64,000 nt of DNA from Cedecea selenatireducens (GTDB lineage Bacteria > Pseudomonadota > Gammaproteobacteria > Enterobacterales > Enterobacteriaceae): assembly GCF_042138895.1 (NCBI RefSeq), contig NZ_JBHIKW010000010.1, positions 62,001 to 126,000 on the forward strand. Direction: 5' to 3'. Positions 9,505 to 16,788 of this stretch are shown piece after piece (positions within the stretch are counted from its first letter, which is position 1; the number at the start of each line of letters is the position of its first letter). The notes below the pieces were generated by a model. The model was given only the letters and a program-made list of their open reading frames with translations, did not search any database and was not told the DNA's origin. The position numbers and the translations under genes were made by a program.

Positions 9505-10113
9505 TCATGCCGCGGGTGGTTCGGTACGCGCAAAGCTCTCGCGCAGGAACAGCTGTTCGACCAGCTTGACCAGGTGCGGGCGATTGACGCACCAGCCCGG
9601 CGCGACGCGGCGGAAATTGAGGTAACCCACCGCGCAGGCGGCAGAAATATTGGCCAGATTAAGCGGCTCGGCGGTCAGCGTGCCGTCGGCGGCGTATTCT
9701 TCCAATAGATCGAGGGCGCGGCCAATCTTCTCGCGCTGGCGGATCAGCACCTCTTCAGACTGCTGTTCCGCCGGGCGCAGTTTTTCACGCACGGAAGTTA
9801 ACGCCGCGTCCATGATCCCGTCGGATAATGCTTCAAGCTGGCGTACATGCAGCGCCGCTTTCTGGTCGTGCGGGATAAGCTCTGGCGCGATGTTCAGCAG
9901 CTCGAGGTATTGGGCGATGATCGACGAATCAAACCAGCGCTCGCCTTCATCGGTGATAAGCGCCGGCACTTTGCCGAGCGGGTTGTACTGCGGGGCCGGG
10001 CTGTCGCCTGTCCACGGGTTGACGTTAACAAACTCAAAGCTAAGGCCTTTTTCCAGCAGGATGACCGAGATCTTTCGAACAAAGGGGCTGGTATAGTTGC
10101 CGATCAGTTTCAT
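9505..10113 (-). CDS. yibF: Glutathione S-transferase-like protein YibF
   Basis: The product is a 202-residue soluble protein of the glutathione S-transferase superfamily, the E. coli YibF length. The thioredoxin-fold domain starts MKLIGNYTSPFVRKISVILLE. NPLGKVPALI carries the cis-proline, and DSSIIAQYLELL is the usual glutathione-contacting end of that domain. An all-helical C-terminal domain follows from about residue 85. It sits directly upstream of selAB on the same strand, as in E. coli. The physiological substrate is unknown; a link with selenium or glutathione chemistry is only inferred from its place. Confidence 0.93.
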   Translation of the reverse strand: MKLIGNYTSPFVRKISVILLEKGLSFEFVNVNPWTGDSPAPQYNPLGKVPALITDEGERWFDSSIIAQYLELLNIAPELIPHDQKAALHVRQLEALSDGIMDAALTSVREKLRPAEQQSEEVLIRQREKIGRALDLLEEYAADGTLTAEPLNLANISAACAVGYLNFRRVAPGWCVNRPHLVKLVEQLFLRESFARTEPPAA

Positions 10114-10178
10114 GACATTATCCGTTTTTGCCAACTTGAGGTAAGTATGAAACAGATACCCAACATTGCTGAAAAAGT

Positions 10179-11063
10179 CTACGCCCCTTTTATGTAGTCG
10201 ACAAAGGCGCGTAGCGCGCTGGGCATGTACTGGCGGCCTGGGTAATAGAACTGGAACGGCGGAAGGTCGGGCAGCCACTCCTCCAGCATCGAAACCAGCC
10301 TGCCGCTTGCGAGATGCTCTTCTACCTGCTGCTGATACAGGTAGCCAATGCCCGCCCCGCACAGCACCGCTTCCAGCTCGGAGTCGAGATCGTCGACGAC
10401 GATATTGCCGCACGGCGTCACCTCCAGCTTGCCTTCAGGCCCGTAAAACTCCCAGTAGTAGGGGCGGCCGCTTGGATAGCGGAAAATAACGCTGCAGTGA
10501 TTGACCAGCTCGCGGGGATGAGCCGGAGCCGGATAGCTCGCAAGATATTCCGGCGTGGCGACGACGCAAATCTTTGCCTTCGGGCCAATCGGCACGGCAA
10601 TCATGTCTTTTTCCACCGTGGTTATCAGGCGGATACCGGCGTCATATTCCTGCTTCACAATATCCACCAGCCTGTCGTCGGTGGTGACTTCCACTTTGAT
10701 GTCGGAATAGCGGCGGATAAATCCGGCCACCAGCGGCATTAAAACCGTGCGTGCAGCCAGCCGTGAGCTGTTGATTTTGAGGGTGCCCATCGGCGTGTCG
10801 CGAAACGAGTTCACCTCGTCGAGGATGGTATGAATTTCGTCACAGGCCGGGCGCAGGCGCTCGTAAAGGTTAGCGCCAGCCTCGGTGAGAGACACGCTGC
10901 GGGTGGTGCGGTTGAACAGCCGGATTTTCAGGCGCTGCTCGAGCTGTTTGATGCCGTGGCTGATCGCCGACGGAGAAAGCCCCAGCTCGTCGCCGGCGGC
11001 GCGAAAGCTTTTGTGTCGCGCCACGGCGATAAAGGTCGCGAAGTCGGAAAAATTCAGCGCCAT
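10179..11063 (-). CDS. LysR-family transcriptional regulator
   Basis: The 294-residue protein has an N-terminal winged helix-turn-helix (FSDFATFIAVARHKSF, then LGLSPSAISHGIKQLE, residues about 5-65) followed by a LysR substrate-binding domain. The sequence RTTRSVSLTEAG is the usual end of the DNA-binding part. It is transcribed away from the quinone reductase gene with about 100 bases between the starts, the standard layout for a LysR regulator and its target. The inducer is not evident. No symbol is assigned because LysR paralogues cannot be told apart by eye. Confidence 0.9.
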   Translation of the reverse strand: MALNFSDFATFIAVARHKSFRAAGDELGLSPSAISHGIKQLEQRLKIRLFNRTTRSVSLTEAGANLYERLRPACDEIHTILDEVNSFRDTPMGTLKINSSRLAARTVLMPLVAGFIRRYSDIKVEVTTDDRLVDIVKQEYDAGIRLITTVEKDMIAVPIGPKAKICVVATPEYLASYPAPAHPRELVNHCSVIFRYPSGRPYYWEFYGPEGKLEVTPCGNIVVDDLDSELEAVLCGAGIGYLYQQQVEEHLASGRLVSMLEEWLPDLPPFQFYYPGRQYMPSALRAFVDYIKGA

Positions 11064-11164
11064 TAGTGAAAATCCTTCATTAACTCATCTCAAATACTAC
11101 GTTTTACAGAATTATCCAGCGGCCGTAAAGTGGTAGCTACTTCCCAACAGGCTGAGATAACTCC

Positions 11165-11764
11165 ATGAAATCAGAGAATATGTATATCGTTTGGGCCCAT
11201 CCGCGTAGCGACTCATTAACCGCGCAGGTGGTACAGGAAATTCAGGGCGAGGCGGCGGAACGCGGCATTAACGTCTCTTCGCTCGATCTTTACCGCAGCG
11301 GCTTTAATCCCTCGCTTGGCGTGGACGACGAGCCGGACTGGAACAACCCGCAGAAGCAGTATTCCCCGGAGGTTCACCGCCTGTTTGGCGAGTTAGCAGA
11401 TAAAGACACCGTGGTCGTGGTGTTCCCGGTGTGGTGGTACAGCTTCCCGGCCATGCTGAAAGGCTACCTGGACCGCGTGTGGAACTACGGCCTGGGCTAC
11501 GGGCCGGGCGGCACGCTGGGGAATAAGAAAATCCGCTGGGTGGCGCTGGTCGGCGGCTCGCAGGCAGGTTTTGTGAAGTACGGCTGGGAAAAGAACATGA
11601 CCGATTTTATCGACGGGTCGATGGGCTACCTGGGCGTTGAGGATGCAAAAATCGATTTCCTCTATAACACCATCGGCGTGGAAGAGGGGATTGGCGATAG
11701 CGATGCCCATTACCAGCAGCTGTTTGCTCAGGCGCGCGGCATTGTCGCGGACTTAGCTCAATAA
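11165..11764 (+). CDS. Flavodoxin-fold NAD(P)H:quinone oxidoreductase
   Basis: The 199-residue product belongs to the NQO/KefF/MdaB type of FMN or FAD flavoproteins that reduce quinones by two electrons. Features seen are the N-terminal strand and loop YIVWAHPRSDSLT, the flavin-contacting FPVWWYSFPAMLKGYLDRV around residues 92-110, and the GPGGTLGNKK segment. It is probably a cytosolic detoxifying reductase. The divergent LysR gene is its likely regulator. A second in-frame ATG six codons downstream is possible but has a weaker site. A hairpin with a T run follows the stop. Confidence 0.87.
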   Translation: MKSENMYIVWAHPRSDSLTAQVVQEIQGEAAERGINVSSLDLYRSGFNPSLGVDDEPDWNNPQKQYSPEVHRLFGELADKDTVVVVFPVWWYSFPAMLKGYLDRVWNYGLGYGPGGTLGNKKIRWVALVGGSQAGFVKYGWEKNMTDFIDGSMGYLGVEDAKIDFLYNTIGVEEGIGDSDAHYQQLFAQARGIVADLAQ

Positions 11765-11781
11765 CCTTTTATTCTTCACAC

Positions 11782-11809
11782 AAGCGCGGCATTCAACGTC
11801 GCGCTTTTT
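11782..11809 (+). terminator. Rho-independent terminator after the quinone reductase gene
   Basis: AAGCGCG pairs with CGCGCTT and is followed by a T run, 18 bases after the stop codon. Confidence 0.75.
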
Positions 11810-11875
11810 ACCCGCCGCCTCGCTGTAATTTACTTTCATCCCGTGATTGCCCTTCTTATGTTGTCAACGCCCAGA

Positions 11876-12095
11876 TTTTAACTGGATCACATTAGGATTA
11901 GTCCCCCTCAAAATACTTTGTGATGTAAGTCACAAATAAATAACAAAGACGTCATAACTAAATGTGATGTTAGTCACATTAAAAGGTCAATCAGGGTTAA
12001 AAATTCCTCGGTGTACTTTTTTTACACAACCATTATGTGATCACCATCACTCAATGTGGCTGGGTGATCCCCGATTATTAGTGATCTGAGTCACA
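11876..12095 (+). promoter_or_regulatory. mtlA control region with an array of CRP sites
   Basis: The long gap before mtlA holds two perfect CRP half-site pairs, TGTGA-N6-TCACA, at 11919-11934 and 11963-11978. It also holds near-perfect copies at 12036-12051 (TGTGA-N6-TCACT) and 12080-12095 (AGTGA-N6-TCACA). A fifth, degenerate site with one good half lies at 11876-11891. E. coli mtlA likewise has five CRP sites, so strong catabolite control is expected. The mtlR product encoded downstream represses the operon in E. coli. No MtlR operator could be identified. Confidence 0.85.
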
Positions 12096-12236
12096 TAATA
12101 GGGCGCTGGCTGGACAGCTTAACGATTCAGTGCCAGATTCGCGTCACTTACTGCATAAGGCCGGCGACCCTGCCGCTACGTTAACAATAAACCTCGGGCT
12201 GCTTTTCAGCGCGGAACACCAACAAGGGGTATGTGT

Positions 12237-14156
12237 ATGTCATCCGATATCAAGATCAAAGTGCAAAGCTTTGGTCGTTTCCTCAGCAATATGGTTATGC
12301 CAAATATCGGGGCGTTTATCGCCTGGGGTATTATCACGGCCTTATTTATTCCTACCGGATGGTTGCCAAACGAAACGCTGGCGAAGCTGGTAGGCCCGAT
12401 GATCACTTACCTGCTGCCGCTGCTGATCGGCTTTACCGGTGGTCGCCTGATTGGCGGTGACCGCGGCGGCGTAGTGGGTGCTATCACCACTATGGGCGTT
12501 ATCGTCGGGGCTGACATGCCGATGTTCCTCGGCGCAATGATTGCGGGGCCTCTGGGCGGCTGGGCAATCAAGCACTTCGACAAATGGGTCGACGGTAAAA
12601 TCAAATCCGGCTTTGAAATGCTGGTGAACAACTTCTCTGCCGGTATCATCGGGATGATCCTGGCGATTCTGGCGTTCATGGGTATTGGCCCTGCGGTTGA
12701 AGTCCTGTCCAAAATTCTGGCGGCGGGCGTTAACTTCATGGTTGTACACGACATGCTGCCGCTGGCGTCCATCTTCGTAGAACCGGCGAAAATCCTGTTC
12801 CTGAACAACGCCATCAACCACGGTATCTTCTCGCCGCTGGGGATTCAGCAGTCCCACGAGCTGGGCAAATCCATCTTCTTCCTGATTGAAGCGAACCCGG
12901 GTCCGGGTATGGGCGTCCTGCTGGCATACATGTTCTTCGGTCGCGGTAACGCTAAGCAGTCTGCGGGCGGCGCGGCTATCATCCACTTCCTGGGCGGTAT
13001 CCACGAAATTTACTTCCCGTATGTGCTGATGAACCCACGTCTGATCCTGGCCGTTATCCTCGGCGGTATGACCGGCGTATTCACCCTGACCGTACTGAAC
13101 GGCGGCCTGGTGTCTCCGGCTTCCCCGGGTTCTATCCTGGCAGTTCTGGCGATGACCCCGAAAGGCGCGTACTTCGCTAACATCGCGGCTATCTGTGCGG
13201 CAATGGTTGTTTCCTTCGTGGTCTCCGCCATCCTGCTGAAAACCAGCAAAGTGAAAGAAGAAGACGACATCGAAGCTGCGGCTCGCCGTATGCAGGAAAT
13301 GAAGGCTGAATCCAAAGGTGGCGCAGCGCCGCTGGCGGTAGGTGCTGGTCTGTCTAACGACCTGAGCCACGTGCGTAAAATCATCGTAGCCTGCGACGCA
13401 GGTATGGGCTCCAGCGCCATGGGTGCAGGCGTGCTGCGTAAGAAAGTGAGCGATGCTGGCCTGAAAAATATCTCCGTGACCAACTGCGCTATCAACAGCC
13501 TGCCGGACGACGTTGACCTGGTGATTACCCACCGCGACCTGACCGAGCGTGCAATGCGCCAGGTGCCACAGGCGCAGCATATCTCCCTGACCAACTTCCT
13601 CGACAGCAGCCTGTACGCCAACCTGGTTGAGCGTCTGCTGGCCTCTCAGAACCTGAGCGACAAAGAAGTGAAGGTGATGCACAGCCTGGAAGACAGCTTT
13701 GTTTCCAGCGAAGAAGGCGTCTTCAAGCTGGGCGCGGGTAACGTGTTCCTCGGCCTGAAAGCCAGCACCAAAGAAGAAGCGATTCGCTTTGCCGGTGAGC
13801 AGTTGGTGAACGGCGGCTACGTGCAGCCGGAATACGTGGACGCAATGTTTGAGCGCGAAAAACTGACTCCAACTTACCTGGGCGAAGGTATCGCGGTTCC
13901 TCACGGTACCGTGGAAGCGAAAGACCGCGTGCTGAAAACCGGCGTGGTGTTCTGCCAGTACCCTGAAGGCGTGCACTTCGGCGAAGAGCCGGAAGACATT
14001 GCCCGCCTGGTTATCGGTATTGCGGCCCGCAATAACGAGCACATCCAGGTGATCACCAGCCTGACCAACGCGCTGGATGATGAGTCGGTCATTGAGCGCC
14101 TGGCGCACACCACCAGCGTCCAGGAAGTGCTGGATCTGCTGGCCGGTAAGAAATAA
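12237..14156 (+). CDS. mtlA: Mannitol-specific PTS enzyme IICBA
   Basis: MtlA imports D-mannitol across the inner membrane and phosphorylates it to mannitol-1-phosphate. The 639-residue protein has the full order C-B-A. The membrane IIC part (residues about 1-340) includes the GGIHEIYFPYV motif. IIB carries the phospho-cysteine in VACDAGMGSSAMG near residue 384. IIA carries the active histidine in IAVPHGTVEA near residue 556. The start at 12237 gives MSSDIKIKVQ, as in E. coli, and is well spaced from AAGGGG; an ATG two codons upstream is too close to that site. It is the first gene of mtlADR. Confidence 0.97.
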   Translation: MSSDIKIKVQSFGRFLSNMVMPNIGAFIAWGIITALFIPTGWLPNETLAKLVGPMITYLLPLLIGFTGGRLIGGDRGGVVGAITTMGVIVGADMPMFLGAMIAGPLGGWAIKHFDKWVDGKIKSGFEMLVNNFSAGIIGMILAILAFMGIGPAVEVLSKILAAGVNFMVVHDMLPLASIFVEPAKILFLNNAINHGIFSPLGIQQSHELGKSIFFLIEANPGPGMGVLLAYMFFGRGNAKQSAGGAAIIHFLGGIHEIYFPYVLMNPRLILAVILGGMTGVFTLTVLNGGLVSPASPGSILAVLAMTPKGAYFANIAAICAAMVVSFVVSAILLKTSKVKEEDDIEAAARRMQEMKAESKGGAAPLAVGAGLSNDLSHVRKIIVACDAGMGSSAMGAGVLRKKVSDAGLKNISVTNCAINSLPDDVDLVITHRDLTERAMRQVPQAQHISLTNFLDSSLYANLVERLLASQNLSDKEVKVMHSLEDSFVSSEEGVFKLGAGNVFLGLKASTKEEAIRFAGEQLVNGGYVQPEYVDAMFEREKLTPTYLGEGIAVPHGTVEAKDRVLKTGVVFCQYPEGVHFGEEPEDIARLVIGIAARNNEHIQVITSLTNALDDESVIERLAHTTSVQEVLDLLAGKK

Positions 14157-14162
14157 AGGTTT

Positions 14163-14363
14163 GCCCCTCACCCCAACCCTCTCCCCGGAGGGGCGAGGGG
14201 GAACAACAGGTGCAAAGCATTATCCCCTCTCCCCCTTGGGGAGAGGGCTAGGGGAACAACAGGTGCAAAGCATTATCCCCTCTCCCCAAAGGGGCGAGGG
14301 GGAACAACACAGGTGCAAAGCATTATCCCCTCTCCCCCTTGGGGAGAGGGCTAGGGTGAGGGG
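14163..14363. repeat. Tandemly expanded palindromic repeat between mtlA and mtlD
   Basis: The outer arms CCCCTCACCCC and GGGTGAGGGG enclose three tandem units of about 48-53 bases that begin near 14201, 14254 and 14302. Each unit contains the spacer GAACAACAGGTGCAAAGCAT followed by a TCCCCTCTCCCC...GGGGAGAGGG hairpin. It is the same family as the elements at 4.3 kb and 52 kb but with a different spacer. Lying inside the mtl operon, it may lower the amount of mtlD-mtlR mRNA relative to mtlA. Confidence 0.8.
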
Positions 14364-14424
14364 ATTCGCATACAGTATCCTTACCCCAGCCCTCACGGGT
14401 GAAATAATCAGGAAGGTTAACGCA

Positions 14425-15573
14425 ATGAAAGCATTACATTTTGGTGCAGGTAATATCGGTCGTGGCTTTATCGGTAAACTGCTGGCAGACGCCGGTCTGC
14501 AGCTGACTTTTGCCGACGTAAACCAGGTGGTTCTGGATGCGCTGAACGCGCGTCACAGCTACCAGGTTCACGTAGTGGGCGAGCAGCAGCAGATTGATAC
14601 CGTCTCCAACGTGAATGCCGTCAGCAGCATCGGCGACGACGTGGTCGCGCTTATCGCGCAGGTAGACCTGATTACCACCGCTGTGGGCCCTGTCGTGCTG
14701 GAGCGCATTGCTCCAACGCTTGCTAAAGGCCTGGAGCTGCGTCGCGCCAACGCCAACGACGCGCCGCTGAACATTATCGCCTGTGAAAACATGGTGCGCG
14801 GCACCAGCCAGCTGAAAGAGCACGTGAAAAAAGCGCTGTCCGCTGAGGCGTGGGCGTGGGTTGAGCAGCACGTTGGCTTTGTCGATTCTGCGGTTGACCG
14901 CATCGTTCCACCGTCCGAGTCCGCCACCAACGACCCGCTGGAAGTGACCGTGGAAACCTTTAGCGAGTGGATTGTTGATAAAACCCAGTTCAAAGGTGAG
15001 CTACCGAACATTCCTGGCATGGAACTTACTGATAATCTTATGGCGTTTGTCGAGCGCAAGCTCTTCACGCTGAATACCGGGCATGCTATAACCGCGTACC
15101 TCGGTCAGCTGGCCGGGCACCAGACTATCCGCGATGCGATTCTTGATGAGAAAGTGCGCGCCGTAGTGAAAGGGGCGATGGAAGAGAGCGGCGCGGTGCT
15201 GATTAAGCGCTACGGCTTTGAAGCCGACAAGCACGCCGCGTACATCAAGAAAATCCTTGGTCGTTTCGAAAACCCTTACCTGAAGGACGACGTGGAGCGC
15301 GTTGGCCGTCAGCCGCTGCGCAAACTCAGCGCCGGCGATCGCCTCGTCAAGCCGCTGCTCGGCACCATTGAGTACCGCTTACCGCACGTGAACCTGATCA
15401 AAGGGATTGCGGCGGCAATGCACTACCACAGCGAGCAGGACCCGCAGGCTCAGGAGCTGAAGCAGCTGCTGGCTGATAAGGGCCCGCAGGCCGCGCTGGC
15501 GGAAGTGTCCGGTCTGGATGCAAATAGCGAAGCCGTGACCGAGGCGGTGAAGGCGTATAACGCCATAGCGTAA
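14425..15573 (+). CDS. mtlD: Mannitol-1-phosphate 5-dehydrogenase
   Basis: MtlD oxidises mannitol-1-phosphate to fructose-6-phosphate with NAD in the cytosol, linking MtlA to glycolysis. The 382-residue product has the E. coli length. It opens with the NAD-binding MKALHFGAGNIGRGFIG, and it carries DLITTAVGPVVLERIAP and the long-chain polyol dehydrogenase KLFTLNTGHA block. The start follows AGGAAG and matches the family N-terminus; a longer reading would run through the repeat. The following mtlR starts 15 bases after its stop. Confidence 0.97.
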   Translation: MKALHFGAGNIGRGFIGKLLADAGLQLTFADVNQVVLDALNARHSYQVHVVGEQQQIDTVSNVNAVSSIGDDVVALIAQVDLITTAVGPVVLERIAPTLAKGLELRRANANDAPLNIIACENMVRGTSQLKEHVKKALSAEAWAWVEQHVGFVDSAVDRIVPPSESATNDPLEVTVETFSEWIVDKTQFKGELPNIPGMELTDNLMAFVERKLFTLNTGHAITAYLGQLAGHQTIRDAILDEKVRAVVKGAMEESGAVLIKRYGFEADKHAAYIKKILGRFENPYLKDDVERVGRQPLRKLSAGDRLVKPLLGTIEYRLPHVNLIKGIAAAMHYHSEQDPQAQELKQLLADKGPQAALAEVSGLDANSEAVTEAVKAYNAIA

Positions 15574-15588
15574 CCCTATGCAGGCGCG

Positions 15589-16158
15589 GTGGATGCCGCG
15601 CCTGAAACATGTTTAGTGATGCAGGCAAAAATGGAAGAAACCCAGGCCTTTGAAAACCGCGTGCTTGAGCGACTGAATGCCGGCAAAACCGTACGAAGCC
15701 TGCTGATTGCTGCCGTCGAGTTGTTAACCGAAGCGGTAAATATCCTGGTGCTACAGGTGTTCCGCAAGGACGACTACGCGGTGAAATATGCGGTAGAGCC
15801 GCTGCTGGACGGCGACGGGCCGCTGGGCGACCTCTCGGTACGGCTGAAGCTTATCTACGGGCTGGGCGTGCTGAACCGCGCTGAGTACGAAGACTGCGAG
15901 CTGCTGATGGCGCTGCGCGAAGAGCTAAACCATGACGGCAACGAGTACAGCTTCACCGATGACGAAATGCTTGGCCCGTTCGGCGAGCTGCACTGCGTCA
16001 CGGCGCTGCCGCCGACGCCGACCTTCGTTGACGGCAGCGATCCGGAGCTGCTGGCGATGCAGCGTCAGCGCTACATGCAGATAGTCCGGTCCACGATGGT
16101 ACTTTCCCTGACAGAGCTGATCTCCCGGATCAGCTTAAAAAAAGCCTTCCAAAAATAG
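15589..16158 (+). CDS. mtlR: Mannitol operon repressor MtlR
   Basis: MtlR represses the mannitol operon in E. coli, although it has no classical DNA-binding motif. The product (189 residues as annotated, E. coli 195) shares the blocks QAFENRVLERLNAGKTVRS, AVEPLLDGDGPLGDLSVR and ELISRISLKKAFQK. The first ten residues differ from E. coli and the ribosome site is weak, so a start at the ATG ten codons later is also possible. It is the last gene of mtlADR. Confidence 0.93.
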   Translation: MDAAPETCLVMQAKMEETQAFENRVLERLNAGKTVRSLLIAAVELLTEAVNILVLQVFRKDDYAVKYAVEPLLDGDGPLGDLSVRLKLIYGLGVLNRAEYEDCELLMALREELNHDGNEYSFTDDEMLGPFGELHCVTALPPTPTFVDGSDPELLAMQRQRYMQIVRSTMVLSLTELISRISLKKAFQK

Positions 16159-16229
16159 CCGCCTTTCGCCCTGTCCCTCAGGATCGTGTATCCTTGCCAG
16201 CAAGCCATCTTTATTCACGGTAAGTCAAA

Positions 16230-16592
16230 ATGAAAGAAATCGAAAAATCAGAAATTAAACGCCTTAGCGATCGTCTGGACGCTATCCGCCACGAAATGCC
16301 AGATTTGCACCTGATCAACGAAGCGGAAAAATATGCCGAGCTGGAAAAAGAGCGGCAGAAGCTGGAAATTGAAATCGCTCGCCTGCAGGCGGTACGTAAC
16401 CAGAAGCTGAGCAAAGAAGCGCAGAAGCTGATGGCGCTGCCGTACAAGCGTGCGATTACCAAAAAAGAGCAGGCCGATATGGGCAAGCTCAAGAAAACCG
16501 TTCGTGGCCTGGTGATTGTCCACCCGATGACCGCCCTGGGCCGTGAAATGGAGTTGACCGAGATGACCGGCTTCTCCCGCACTGAATTCTGA
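16230..16592 (+). CDS. yibL: YibL, ribosome-associated DUF2810 protein
   Basis: The 120-residue, highly charged protein equals E. coli YibL in length and sequence (MKEIEKSEIKRLSDRLDAIR at the start, MTALGREMELTEMTGFS at the end). The first 75 residues are strongly helical and coiled-coil-like. In E. coli YibL cofractionates with ribosomes, but its role is not established. It follows mtlR as in E. coli, on the same strand, and probably has its own promoter in the 70-base gap. Confidence 0.93.
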   Translation: MKEIEKSEIKRLSDRLDAIRHEMPDLHLINEAEKYAELEKERQKLEIEIARLQAVRNQKLSKEAQKLMALPYKRAITKKEQADMGKLKKTVRGLVIVHPMTALGREMELTEMTGFSRTEF

Positions 16593-16788
16593 CCGCGCTC
16601 TCTTTTCGGTGAAATAAACCGATAAAACCTGCCTCATCAGCCTCTTAAATCTCCATCCGGCTCTATAGTTAAGTGCCGGGTGAGGATTTCTCCTGCCCCA
16701 AATCTTCCAATGGACAATTGGCCCGAATCGCTACAAGGCCGCAGGGAACGCCAAACCTTGGTTTAACTTTCTTGCAGTGAGAGTAAGT

